From assembly GCF_023100945.1 (NCBI RefSeq), contig NZ_CP064689.1, positions 1,904,001 through 1,968,000 on the forward strand: a stretch of DNA of 64,000 nt, read 5' to 3'. Both the position numbers and the translations under genes were made by a program. The stretch comes from Bradyrhizobium sp. 200. GTDB lineage: Bacteria; Pseudomonadota; Alphaproteobacteria; Rhizobiales; Xanthobacteraceae. Shown here in pieces: positions 38,899 to 48,700 of the stretch. The notes under the pieces are model-generated. The model was given only the letters and a program-made list of their open reading frames with translations. It did not search any database and was not told the origin of the DNA. Every line of letters begins with the position of its first letter. The stretch's first letter is position 1.

Positions 38899-38916
38899 AA
38901 AAGAAAATTTTCTTTT
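38899..38916. promoter_or_regulatory. 18-bp perfect A/T palindrome upstream of the bufferin promoter
   Basis: AAAAGAAAATTTTCTTTT is perfectly self-complementary and begins 9 bases upstream of the -35 box. In such GC-rich DNA it stands out. It could be an operator, an UP-element-like activator site, or on RNA the 3' hairpin of the upstream DUF255 gene. Confidence 0.5.
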
Positions 38917-39081
38917 TTGCATTGGACATCCCGTCCATGTCTAACCCCGGCGGTTCCAAAGTATTTCGTTGCGCACAGCCGTGATCTTCGCGGCCGCGCG
39001 CCGCGCAGAAAGCGCGGCGCTTCAACGGATTAGCCGGGATGCCGGGCGGTCCGCTGCGTCGCACAAGAAGATTCGATTGAG

Positions 39082-40869
39082 CTATCCGCGCGCCGGTTTC
39101 TTCAGCCTGGCCATCTGCGCAACCGTTGCCCGCAGCTCGTCGGCATTGAAGGATGGAAACGAGCAGATGCGGTTGCTGCAAGCGAATGCCGCAGGTTCGC
39201 CAAGATCGGGATATTCGACATCGGGGTTGGGCAGCTTTCCCTCGCGCAGATCCAGCCATTCCAGGCGCTTGTAGCGGGCCGGCAGTGCACGGGCCAGGGC
39301 ATGCAGGTCTTTCGCGCGGGCGTCGTCCTTGTGTCCGACGATGGTCATGTGGGTGGGCTCGACCGCGAGTTCCTCGTCAGCGAGCAGGACGCCGGGCAGC
39401 GGGCGCATCATCCCGGTTGACGCGCTGGCGAGATAGCGCATCGCATGCGCGGCCTGCTCGCGATAGTTCTCGTTGCCGAAGTAGCGGTTGAGCAGGTTCA
39501 TGAACCTTGCGATCTGCACCTGGTCGTCAATCAGCTTGGCGGGTTTTGCGAGTACGCCGGTCTTGCCTTCGGCGGTCTTCGAGGTCACGAAGCCGCCGGC
39601 TTCATCGCGGAAGGTTGCGACGAAATCGCCGGCTTTGGCGGCCGACGTGAGCCAGTCGCGATTTCCGGTGGCGGCATAGAGATCGAGGAAGGCCTGGCCC
39701 ATCGCGAGCGTATCGCCGAGAAATGGCCCGCCGCGATCCTTTTCGCCGTGACGGAAACCGCCATCCGGCAGCGCGCGGTTGTCGATCACCCATTTCGCCG
39801 CGCGTTCCGCGATCGCCAGCACCTTGGGATCGTTGGTAACGTTGTAGTACGCGGCAAGTCCTGAAATGGCCCAGCCATTTTCGCGCGCGTATAAATTCTT
39901 GTCGATGCGCGGCATGCCCAGTTTGCGGCGCTCGCCGTCCGATAGCGCGTAGTATTTGTGCCCGTCGATGTCGTGGTCGAGATCGGCGTCCTGGCTGACA
40001 TAGAACGCGCCGTCAGGGCTCGTCAGAAATTCCGCGAGATAGCGTTCGATGTTGCGGGCGGCGGCAAGATGTTTCGGATCCTTCCACAGCGCATAGGCCT
40101 GGCTGTATTGCCGGAGATATTGCGCCTGGAACGACATGATCTTTTCGAAATGCGCGCGGGTCCAGGAGCCCGCTTCGGAATATTGGTAGACGCCGCCCCA
40201 GACCGGATCGATCAGCGCGATGGCGGCATCCAGCGTCTGCCGGGCGCGCCGGGTCGCCGTGGCGTCGCCGGCCTCGGCGCGGGTGATCGCCAGATCCATG
40301 CTGTCGGCATCGATGTATTTCTGGTTCTCGCCCCAGCCGCCGAGTTTTTCCTCGTAGGATTCGTCGAAATTCTTCGTGAGTGCCGCGCGCTGTTCCTTGT
40401 CGAGGAAGGCGGAGGCCGACGGCTTCACCTCAAAGGCTTCGCCGACCGACGGTCCGGGTGACGGATCGTCGATGATCGCCTTGAGTAGCGCCTGCATCCG
40501 TTCCGGCTCGATATATCCCCTGATCTTAGCGATCTCGGTGCCGTCGGGGCCGAACACGATGGTCGCCGGCCAGCCCCAGTCGCCATAGCGGCTCGACAGA
40601 TCGGGGTTGGCGTCCTGGTCGACCCGCACCGGCAGATATTTCGCCGCCAGCAATTCCCTGACCTCGGGATTGGCATAGGTCGTCTTCTCCATGACGTGGC
40701 ACCAGTGGCACCAGACCGCCTCGAGATCGAGAATGACGAAGCGCTGCTCGGCCTGCGCGCGGGTGAACAGATCGTCGCTCCATTCACTCCATTTTGGTCC
40801 GTCCGACGCAAGCGACGGAGATGCAACGAATGCGGCGAGGGCGAAGGCGGCGATGCGGACGAGTTTCAT
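39082..40869 (-). CDS. Secreted thioredoxin-fold DUF255 protein (YyaL/SPATA20-related)
   Basis: A 595-residue protein with a signal peptide (MKLVRIAAFALAAFVASPSLA). The N-terminal thioredoxin-like domain has the motif VWCHWCHVMEKTTYANPEV with Cys54 and Cys57 and the cis-Pro loop WGWPATIVF. The remaining ~430 residues form the alpha/alpha toroid of DUF255 proteins (GWGENQKYIDADSMDL, YVSQDADLDHDIDGHKYY, RENGWAISGLAAYYN). Most relatives are cytosolic; export here places the CXXC pair in the periplasm. It sits between DoxX and the bufferin genes on the same strand, 87 bases after DoxX. Confidence 0.87.
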   Translation of the reverse strand: MKLVRIAAFALAAFVASPSLASDGPKWSEWSDDLFTRAQAEQRFVILDLEAVWCHWCHVMEKTTYANPEVRELLAAKYLPVRVDQDANPDLSSRYGDWGWPATIVFGPDGTEIAKIRGYIEPERMQALLKAIIDDPSPGPSVGEAFEVKPSASAFLDKEQRAALTKNFDESYEEKLGGWGENQKYIDADSMDLAITRAEAGDATATRRARQTLDAAIALIDPVWGGVYQYSEAGSWTRAHFEKIMSFQAQYLRQYSQAYALWKDPKHLAAARNIERYLAEFLTSPDGAFYVSQDADLDHDIDGHKYYALSDGERRKLGMPRIDKNLYARENGWAISGLAAYYNVTNDPKVLAIAERAAKWVIDNRALPDGGFRHGEKDRGGPFLGDTLAMGQAFLDLYAATGNRDWLTSAAKAGDFVATFRDEAGGFVTSKTAEGKTGVLAKPAKLIDDQVQIARFMNLLNRYFGNENYREQAAHAMRYLASASTGMMRPLPGVLLADEELAVEPTHMTIVGHKDDARAKDLHALARALPARYKRLEWLDLREGKLPNPDVEYPDLGEPAAFACSNRICSFPSFNADELRATVAQMARLKKPARG

Positions 40870-40956
40870 GGTGGCTCCCGGAAGCTGGCGTTTCGCCAGC
40901 TACGCGGCAGGCGAAATCCGGGCTCAGCTTTTCGGCGACGTCACGGGATTGTGAGA

Positions 40957-41421
40957 TCAGGTCGATTTCTCGCTGTGGCCGGCCGCATTCACCAGCAGCC
41001 GGTCCAGCGACGCAGCGCCGGGGCCTGCGATGGCGAGCCACATGAAGCCGGCGAAGTAGGCCGCTTCCTCGAAGCCGAGCAGCGTCTCCAGCGAATCGAC
41101 GTCGCCCCATTTCGCCGACTTGATGGCGACGACCATGACCACCGCCAGCATCGCCGCCGGGATTCGCGTGAACAGGCCGAGGATCAGCATCGCACCGCCG
41201 AAAAATTCGACGCCGGACACGAAGGGGGTGAGGATTTTTGGGAACGGGATGCCCCAGCCGACAAAGTTCTCCGTCACCTGCTCAAGATGGGTCAGCTTGC
41301 CCCAGCCGGCCAGCATGAAGGTGTAACCGACAACGAGCCGCATGATCAGGGGACCGGCCCAGGAAAAATGCGATGCGATTTGCGCGGGCAGCAGGATGAG
41401 AAGATGGACGATGAAATTCAT
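40957..41421 (-). CDS. DoxX family membrane protein
   Basis: A 154-residue four-helix membrane protein. The family core is LVVGYTFMLAGWGKLTHL and the FVSGVEFFGGAMLILGLFTRIPAAMLAVVMVVAI segment. DoxX-like proteins act with thiol/thiosulfate or quinone redox and often accompany bufferin and MNIO operons. It lies between ccdA (146 bases upstream) and the DUF255 gene on the same strand. The C-terminal NAAGHSEKST is cytosolic or periplasmic and polar. Confidence 0.88.
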   Translation of the reverse strand: MNFIVHLLILLPAQIASHFSWAGPLIMRLVVGYTFMLAGWGKLTHLEQVTENFVGWGIPFPKILTPFVSGVEFFGGAMLILGLFTRIPAAMLAVVMVVAIKSAKWGDVDSLETLLGFEEAAYFAGFMWLAIAGPGAASLDRLLVNAAGHSEKST

Positions 41422-41566
41422 GCGAACCCCCCTTTAAGTATTTGTCGTGACGAGGCCGCAACCTGCGGCTTCTTCAATCCAGTGCGCGCAAAAAAGCCGC
41501 GGCCGCGATTGCCGCAATCTGGTCCTGACAGGAATTTCGCAATGGCCGGCCCGCTTGTTACGGGAC

Positions 41567-42298
41567 CTAACCGAAATTTTGCAGTGCGGGGAAGGTCTCC
41601 AGCAGCCAGATGCTCATGCTGGTCACGGAGCCAGTCAGGAAGCCGATGCCGGTGATCACCATTAGGATGCCCATGGCATGCTCGACCTTGCCGAGGTGCC
41701 GCTTCATCCGCGCAAACAGCGAGGAGAACTGCTCGATCATGAAGGCCGCCAGCAGGAACGGGATTCCGAGCCCGGCGGAATAGACCGCGAGCAGGCCCGC
41801 GCCCTTGGCAACGGTGGCCTCGGCCGCTGCGATCGACAGGATCGCCGCCAGAATGGGGCCGATGCAGGGGGTCCAGCCGAACGCAAAGGCGAGCCCCATG
41901 GCATAGGCGCCCCACAACCCGACCGGCTTCGGCATCTGCATGCGGCCCTCGCGCATCAACAGCCCGATCCGGGTCAGGCCGAGGAAATGCAGGCCCATGA
42001 TGATGATCACGATGCCGGCCAGGATCGAGAGCTCTGCGGACCAGGCGCGGATCAGGCCGCCGATCAGGGAAGCGCTGGCGCCGAGCGCCACGAAGACGGT
42101 GGAAAAGCCGAGCACGAACATCAGCGCCGAAGCCATCACCGCGCGCTTGGAGGCCTGCGTCGGTCCGTCATTGGCGACATGCTCGATGGTCGCGCCGGTG
42201 AGATAGATCAGATAGGGCGGCACCAGCGGCAGCACGCAGGGCGACAGGAAGCTGACGAGACCGGCAATCAGGGCCGCCGGTATAGAAACATCGTGCAT
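41567..42298 (-). CDS. ccdA: CcdA/DsbD-type thiol-disulfide electron carrier
   Basis: A 243-residue six-helix membrane protein that carries electrons from cytoplasmic thioredoxin to periplasmic thiols. The two transmembrane redox Cys are Cys21 in FLSPCVLPLVPPYL and Cys145 in FGWTPCIGPIL. The ATG at 42298 gives the family-typical start; an extra 8 codons upstream look unneeded. It leads a minus-strand series (ccdA, DoxX, DUF255, bufferins), consistent with keeping periplasmic Cys residues reduced. It is divergent from the cyclase gene at 42424. Confidence 0.92.
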   Translation of the reverse strand: MHDVSIPAALIAGLVSFLSPCVLPLVPPYLIYLTGATIEHVANDGPTQASKRAVMASALMFVLGFSTVFVALGASASLIGGLIRAWSAELSILAGIVIIIMGLHFLGLTRIGLLMREGRMQMPKPVGLWGAYAMGLAFAFGWTPCIGPILAAILSIAAAEATVAKGAGLLAVYSAGLGIPFLLAAFMIEQFSSLFARMKRHLGKVEHAMGILMVITGIGFLTGSVTSMSIWLLETFPALQNFG

Positions 42299-42423
42299 TG
42301 CATGACCTTCGAGAATTGCCACAAGGCATAGCGCCGTCCTGGCTTATACGGAACAGACAATCGATAAGTTTCGTCGCCATTGCCGCTCAAGTTCGGTCAC
42401 AGAGCCGTGTCCGGGGCGCCGAA

Positions 42424-44544
42424 ATGGCATCGCGGCTGAAACAGACGCTGGTATGGTCGCGTAAGGCCGGTAACGGCTCCGCGAAACAGGACCCCTATAT
42501 GCGCCTCGGCATCCGCACCGCCATTTCCGCCCTCGTGCTGACGTCCATCGTCGTCAGCGCCGTCGGCGTGCATTTGCTGTGGTGGCGCACCGCCCATCAG
42601 GTCAGCCAAACCTTGGCCAATACGATCAACGACCAGATCGTTTCGGCAGTCGGCGACGAGTTGCAATCGGTCACGACGGAGGCGCGCTCGTCCATGATGT
42701 CGGTGCGAACGCTGCTGGCCGAAAAAGTGTTCGACCCGCGCGACGCCGGGAAACGCGAAGTCGTTTTCCGGTCGCAATTGCTGTCGCAGCCGACCATCTC
42801 GTGGGTCGCATTCGGGTGGCCGGATGGCTCGTACTTTGCCGGGCACAAGCTTGGCAACAACGTCATCGAAATGCTCGAGATCGCGCCCGACCGCAACATG
42901 CGCATCAATCGCTACGAATTCGTCGGCAACGATCTTCGGCTCAAGGCTAGCTGGTTCGAGGAAACCGACTATTCCGTGACTGAGCAGGAATGGTTTCGCG
43001 TCGCCAAAGAGACCAACGACGAATACTGGTCGACGCTGACGACGCATCCGCGCGGCGAAGCGCTGGCCGCGGCGTTTTCGGCCCCGGTCGCGATCGACGG
43101 CAAGCCGGCCGGCGTCGTCGCCATCATCATCGAACTGACCCGTGTCTCGAATTTTCTGTCGCAGCTCACAGTCGGAAAATCCGCCGGCGCCTTCATCCTC
43201 GAGCGGGACGGCAAGGTGGTGGCCTCACCTGATCCTGATGCCAGCGAACTGGTGGCGCTGAAGACCGATCATCCGCTGTTTCCTGTTGCGGTCGATGCGA
43301 TCCGGAACGCCGGCAGTGCCTACGAACCCGGTGAAGGACAGCCGTTCAACACCATGGTGACGCGGGACGGCAAGGCGTATCAGGCCGTGATCACGCCGAT
43401 CTCGTTTCCGGGCTGGTCGCTGGTGACGGTGGTGCCGGAATCGGAATTTCTCGGACCGGTGCAGATGACGATCCGGAATTTGCTGATTGGGCTGGCGGTC
43501 CTGATCGTTTTTGCCGGGCTCTTGTCGGCATGGCTGGCCCAGCGCCTGATCGCTGCGCCCTTGATCAAGGTGGTCAACGAGATCAGGCATATCGAGCGTT
43601 TTGACCTCGACAAGGTGCAGCGGCATCCGTCGCGATTGAGCGAGATCGGGAATCTTTCCGGCGCGATCGGCGACATGGCGCAGGGGCTTGCCGCATTCCG
43701 GAAATATATTCCGGCCGACCTGGTCAGGCGGCTGATCAGCGACGGCAATGGCGCGCGCCTCGGCGGCGCCGTGCGGCCGATGAGCGTGATGTTCATCGAT
43801 CTCGCCGGCTTCACCGGCATGTCGGAGCGGCTCGGCGACCGCATCATTCCGCTGCTGTCGCGCTATTTCGACAGCGTCTCGGTGCAGATTCAAAACCAGA
43901 ACGGCACCATCGACAAATTCATCGGCGATGCCGTGATGGCGTTCTGGGGCGCGCCGTCGCCCAACCCCGATCATGCCGTCGATTGCTGCCGGGCAGCCCT
44001 GGCGTGCCGGCGCGCGGTGGAGGAGGCCGGCCTGATCGACGACCACGGCGAGCGCGTCAAGATTCGCATCGGCATCAATTCCGGCGACATGCTGGTCGGC
44101 AATATCGGATCGGAAGTGCGGCTGAACTACACCGTGATCGGCGATGCCGTGAATATTGCGAGCCGGTTGGAGAGCACCAACAAGGCCTACGGCTCCACGA
44201 TCATCATCGGCCCCGAAACCCGCCGGCTGGCGGGGAAAAGCATCATGGTTCGCGAACTCGACCGGCTGGCGGTCTATGGCCGCGCGGGCGGACTGCAGAT
44301 CTACGAATTGCTTGGTTTGGCCGACGAGTTCGATGCAAAGCCGGACTGGGTGGCCACGTATGAGGCCGGCCTGGCCGCCTTTCGCGCGCGCGACTTTACG
44401 GCCGCGATCGGTGCGTTCGAGAACGTGCTGAAAATCCGCAGCGACGACACAGCGTCATCGGCGATGATCGAACGCTGCCGGCAGCAGCTCGAAAATCCCG
44501 CCGGCGAGGATTGGGACGGCACGACGGTCGCGCGAACGAAGTAA
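42424..44544 (+). CDS. Membrane sensor adenylate/guanylate cyclase (dCache-HAMP-class III)
   Basis: About 706 residues. A transmembrane helix (AISALVLTSIVVSAVGVHLLWW) precedes a periplasmic Cache-type sensor of about 300 residues, with a second helix (LLIGLAVLIVFAGLLSAWLA) near 355-375, a HAMP linker and a class III catalytic domain. The metal-binding Asp are in FIDLAGFTG and GDAVMAFWG; the transition-state Asn/Arg region is IGDAVNIASRLES. It makes cAMP or cGMP in response to an external ligand. Starts at 42424 or 42499 are both possible. A C-terminal TPR-like stretch follows. Confidence 0.88.
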   Translation: MASRLKQTLVWSRKAGNGSAKQDPYMRLGIRTAISALVLTSIVVSAVGVHLLWWRTAHQVSQTLANTINDQIVSAVGDELQSVTTEARSSMMSVRTLLAEKVFDPRDAGKREVVFRSQLLSQPTISWVAFGWPDGSYFAGHKLGNNVIEMLEIAPDRNMRINRYEFVGNDLRLKASWFEETDYSVTEQEWFRVAKETNDEYWSTLTTHPRGEALAAAFSAPVAIDGKPAGVVAIIIELTRVSNFLSQLTVGKSAGAFILERDGKVVASPDPDASELVALKTDHPLFPVAVDAIRNAGSAYEPGEGQPFNTMVTRDGKAYQAVITPISFPGWSLVTVVPESEFLGPVQMTIRNLLIGLAVLIVFAGLLSAWLAQRLIAAPLIKVVNEIRHIERFDLDKVQRHPSRLSEIGNLSGAIGDMAQGLAAFRKYIPADLVRRLISDGNGARLGGAVRPMSVMFIDLAGFTGMSERLGDRIIPLLSRYFDSVSVQIQNQNGTIDKFIGDAVMAFWGAPSPNPDHAVDCCRAALACRRAVEEAGLIDDHGERVKIRIGINSGDMLVGNIGSEVRLNYTVIGDAVNIASRLESTNKAYGSTIIIGPETRRLAGKSIMVRELDRLAVYGRAGGLQIYELLGLADEFDAKPDWVATYEAGLAAFRARDFTAAIGAFENVLKIRSDDTASSAMIERCRQQLENPAGEDWDGTTVARTK

Positions 44545-44644
44545 ATTCAGGACGCCAGGTGCCTTGCATGCGGCGACCGCCTGGCCATAGATGTGCCCGC
44601 CATCATGCGAATGCGTTGGCCGCTGACAGGGAGGCTATCCAGCG

Positions 44645-45637
44645 TTGAAAGTCCTGTTGACCCACACGCCGCAGTCTCGCGCCCAGTATTATGGCGAGCG
44701 CAGCCTTGAGGGGCTGCATGCCATCGCGCAGGTGAAGCTGCATCAATCAAATGATGCGCTCGACGCCGCCGGCCTGATCGAAGCCGCAGGGGATGTCGAC
44801 ATCATCGTGGCCGACCGGCTCACGGCGGGGCCGGGTGAGATATTTCCAGCGCTGCCGAAACTGCGCGCCTTCGTTCGCTGCGCGGTCGATATCCGCAACA
44901 TCGATGTCGATGCGGCGTCCGCGGCCGGCGTCCTGGTCACGCGGGCAGGGCCGGGCTTCGTCCAGTCGGTCGCGGAACTCGCACTCGGCTTCATGGTCGA
45001 TCTGTCGCGCGGTGTTTCGCGTGCGACCGCCGACTACCATTCGGCGCGCAAGCCCGAGATCGTCATGGGCCGGCAACTCGCCGGCAGCCGCCTCGGCATC
45101 ATCGGCTATGGCAGCATCGGCCGTTATCTGGCGCAGATCGCCAGGCTGCTGGGCATGGAAGTTCTGATTGCCGATCCCTTTGCGACCGTGAGCGAGCAGG
45201 GCCTCCAGCAGGTGCCGCTCGACGATCTGCTGGAGCGCGCTGACTTTGTCGTCTGTCTCGCTGTCGCCAACGAGCAAACCGAAAATCTGATCGGGCAGGC
45301 GGCGCTGGCGCGCATGCAGAGGCATGCCTTCTTCATCAATCTGTCACGCGGCAATCTCGTCGACGAGGCCGCGTTGGCGGCGGCCTTGCGCGAAAGCCGC
45401 ATCGCCGGCGCGGCGATGGATGTCGGCCGCGCGCTGGACCAGATGCCGTCGCCCGAGCTTGCCAAGCTGCCGAACGTCATCGCCACGCCCCATATCGGCG
45501 GACTGACGCCGCCGGCGATCGAGAGCCAGTCGCTGGAGACGGTTCGCCAAGTCAAAGCCATTATTGCAGGCGATGTTCCGGCCGGTGCGGTCAATGCCAA
45601 TCATTGGAAGCGGCAGGTATCCAAGCCGCAAAGATAG
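44645..45637 (+). CDS. D-2-hydroxyacid dehydrogenase family protein
   Basis: A 330-residue NAD-binding dehydrogenase. The Rossmann motif is GIIGYGSIGRYLAQIA with the acidic ADPF after strand 2. The catalytic Arg is in NLSRGNLVDE and the catalytic His in TPHIGG. In the usual place of the catalytic Glu (DVFxxEP) it reads DVGRALDQMPSPEL, so that residue is replaced or displaced. The start is TTG at 44645, with GGGAGG 10 bases upstream. It lies between two cyclase genes without tight coupling. Confidence 0.85.
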   Translation: MKVLLTHTPQSRAQYYGERSLEGLHAIAQVKLHQSNDALDAAGLIEAAGDVDIIVADRLTAGPGEIFPALPKLRAFVRCAVDIRNIDVDAASAAGVLVTRAGPGFVQSVAELALGFMVDLSRGVSRATADYHSARKPEIVMGRQLAGSRLGIIGYGSIGRYLAQIARLLGMEVLIADPFATVSEQGLQQVPLDDLLERADFVVCLAVANEQTENLIGQAALARMQRHAFFINLSRGNLVDEAALAAALRESRIAGAAMDVGRALDQMPSPELAKLPNVIATPHIGGLTPPAIESQSLETVRQVKAIIAGDVPAGAVNANHWKRQVSKPQR

Positions 45638-45791
45638 CAAATCTTAAGATATTCAACCAGTTTTTGTCCCCATTCGGCGCAGGCTGAGCAAGATACGATC
45701 CGGCCCCCAAGCTCCCACAGCCCCATGCGTATTCCGTTTTGATCGTGTTAGGGTGTCTGCCGAAGCCGAGACGTTAGTTAAGGGTTCATTA

Positions 45792-48700
45792 ATGCTGTGC
45801 CCGGCCTGTCAGATGGAGACATTGGCGGATGACAGGGTCTGCCGATCCTGCGGCATCAGCTTTTCCGTCATCTGTGCGAACTGTCAGCATCCCAACCTCG
45901 GCGCCGCGCGATTCTGCGGCGCCTGCGGCGACCGCCTCGACCAGCCGCAAGCGATCGGCGAGCGCAAAGTCGTTACCGTCCTCTTCGCTGACATCGTCGG
46001 GTCGACCGAACTGATCGGCGACAAGGACCCCGAGCATGCGCTCGATACCCTTCCTCCCGCACTGGCGCGCATGGGAGATGCGGTCAATCGCTTTCATGGC
46101 ACCATCACGCGCAGCATGGGCGACGGCCTGATGGTGATCTTCGGCATTCCCCACGCGCAGGAAGATCACGCGCTCCGCGCCTGTCAGGCTGCGCTGGCAA
46201 TGGTGCAGTCCTCGCGCGAAAACGGCATCACGCTTCGGGTCGGGATTCACTCCGGCGAGATCGTTGCCGGCCTGCCGGACAAATTCACGAAGGAGCAAAG
46301 CGTTTACGGCGCCGCGGTGCATCTTGCGAGCCGGCTGGAGCATATGGCCCAGCCCGGCGACATCTGCGTCACGGAATCGACGTTCAAGCTGGTGCATTCG
46401 CATTGCGATGGCCGTCCATTGGGCCATCAGGACGTCAAGGGATTTCCGCGGCCGGTCGGTGTCTATCGACTGGTCGGAATGAAGGCGTCCCGCACGCCGT
46501 TCCGCGACGTGATCATCGGGACCTATCGCGGACGCGACGCTGAGCTTGTGGTTCTGCATGACGCCTTTGCCGGCGCCGAGCGCAGCAACGGCAAGGCAAT
46601 CGGAATCTCGGCGCCGCCCGGCCTTGGAAAGAGCCGGTTGTGTTTCGAGTTCGCCAAGGTGGCGAGGGAACGCCTGGTGCCGGTGCTGGATCTCAGGGCA
46701 TCGCCCTATGACCATTCCGGGCCGCTGCAGCCGCTCGTGGAATTCTTCCGGACCTTTTTCAGGCTTGCTTCCACGGACGATCCGGAGACGGCGCGGTCGA
46801 AGATTGCGTCGCGGATCGAAGCGACCGTTCCCGAACTGATCGACGACGTTTCGATCCTGGTCGATTTTCTCGGCATTCGCGATGCGAACTCGCCGGCGCT
46901 GGTGCTTGATCCCAAGGCGAGGCATGCCAGACTCATCAATCTGGTTTCCAGCCTGGTGCGCGACGGAACGCGCACGCCCTCCGTGATCATCATCGAGGAT
47001 ATTCACTGGCTCGACGAGGCGAGCGTCGAGTTCGTCTCGGCGCTGGTCGATATCATTTCCGTCAGCCGCGTCCTGCTCATCCTCACCTATCGGCCGACCT
47101 TTCAGGTGCCGTGGAACGATGGCGCCGGATTTCACGAAATCCGGCTCGACGAATTGCGCGACGAGGATGTGTCCGCACTGACCCGGGATATGATCGGCGA
47201 TCATCCGTCCACAAACGGGATCTCCGAGCGTATCGTCGAACGCAGCGGCGGCAATCCGTTCTTTGCGGAGGAGTTGATCCGGTCGCTGGTCGATGCGGGC
47301 GAGCTTGATGGCCGGCCCGGACATTATGAAGCGGTGGGAGAGCCGTTGGCGGAAACGCTGCCGGCAACCGTGCAAACCGTGATCGGCGCGCGCATCGATC
47401 GTCTGCTTCCGGCGGACAAGGAGGTGCTGCAGATCGGCGCGACGATCGGACGGGAATTTCCCCTCTCGGTTCTGGCCGACGTGACAAGGTCGGCAGCCGA
47501 CGATCTCGCTGATATTCTCGGCAGATTGTCGCGAGTGGAACTCGTTCAGGGCGTGACGTCCGAGGATGAGCAGGATCGGTTTGCATTCAGGCATCCTTTG
47601 ATCCAGGAAGTCGCCTATGCCATGCAGTTGCGCACCCGCCGGGTCGAACTGCATTCGGCGGTGGCAAAGGCGCTCGAACGGTTTCATCATAACCAACTGA
47701 GCGAATACGCCGATCTGATCGCGTACCATTACGAAGCCGCCAGGGATTTTGCGTCGGCTGCTGTCTACACCGCGCGTGCCGCGACCTGGATCGGAACGAC
47801 CAATTCCCGGCTGGCGATGAAGTCGTGGCAGAAGGTTCATCTGCTGCTGCAGTCGCAGCCGCGTTCGCCCGAAACCGACCGGCTGCGTATCACTGCGGCG
47901 GGACAGATCATGAATTCAGCCTGGCGAGAGGGTCTCAGCGCCGAAGAAGTCGCGCCCTTCGTCAAGGAAGCGCTTGATCTGTCGCGCGAAATGAAAGACT
48001 TCGTCTCCGAAGTCATCACGCTGGCCGGTTACGGCCGAATTTCCGCGTGCACTGGTTCCGCGGATGATTACGTGAAACAAGTTCTGCAGGCGATCGATCT
48101 ATCAAGCACGGCCGATCCCAGCGTCAGGACCATGCTGCAGGTTTTCCTGTGCCAGGCCTGCGGATATGCCGGAAAGCTGCGGGAAGCGCTTCAGGCCAGC
48201 GATACCGCGCTGGCGAACATCTCCGATATCAAGAAGTCCCACGAAGCCTTGCTCGGCTTCAATGTCGAAAGGTGGGTTGAAAGCCTTCGTGCACGGCTGC
48301 TGGTGCGGATGGGCGACTTCACCGCCGCGACGCAAAGCATCGCCAAACTGACGTCGAATGAACAAGATCATCCGGATCCGGCCGTTCAGTTCATTCCGCA
48401 TCTCGCCGGAGTCGAACTGGCCTGGCTCACGCACGACCAGAAACTTGCCGATCTTCACAGCATTCGCATCGACGAAATCGCTGCAAGCAGCCGCATTCCC
48501 TATGTCGCGGTCTATGCGGCCGTCTGCAAGGCGCTGTTCCTGTCATTGTCCGGCAACCACGTTGCCGCGATACAGAAGCTCGAATCGGCCATCCGGCTTG
48601 CGACGGAGGCCTATGCGGGAATGGAATATCAAAGCGAAATGCTTGCGTTCCTCGCGGAAATCCATTTGAGGAGCAACAGCTCGACGGCGGCTTTCCAGGT

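Larger units (their letters stand above)
38701..39081. other. Upstream region of the bufferin genes
   Basis: This 381-base gap has no gene. It holds the ECF-type promoter (38863-38890) with a long leader of about 160 bases before the first precursor, and an AT-rich 18-bp perfect palindrome (38899-38916) just upstream of the promoter. The leader shows no obvious uORF with a ribosome-binding site. Confidence 0.6.

Noticed and set aside
45789..47840. 683-codon minus-strand frame opposite the giant cyclase
   Set aside because: Shadow of the cyclase/AAA reading frame; His/Arg/Asp-rich with no family signature.
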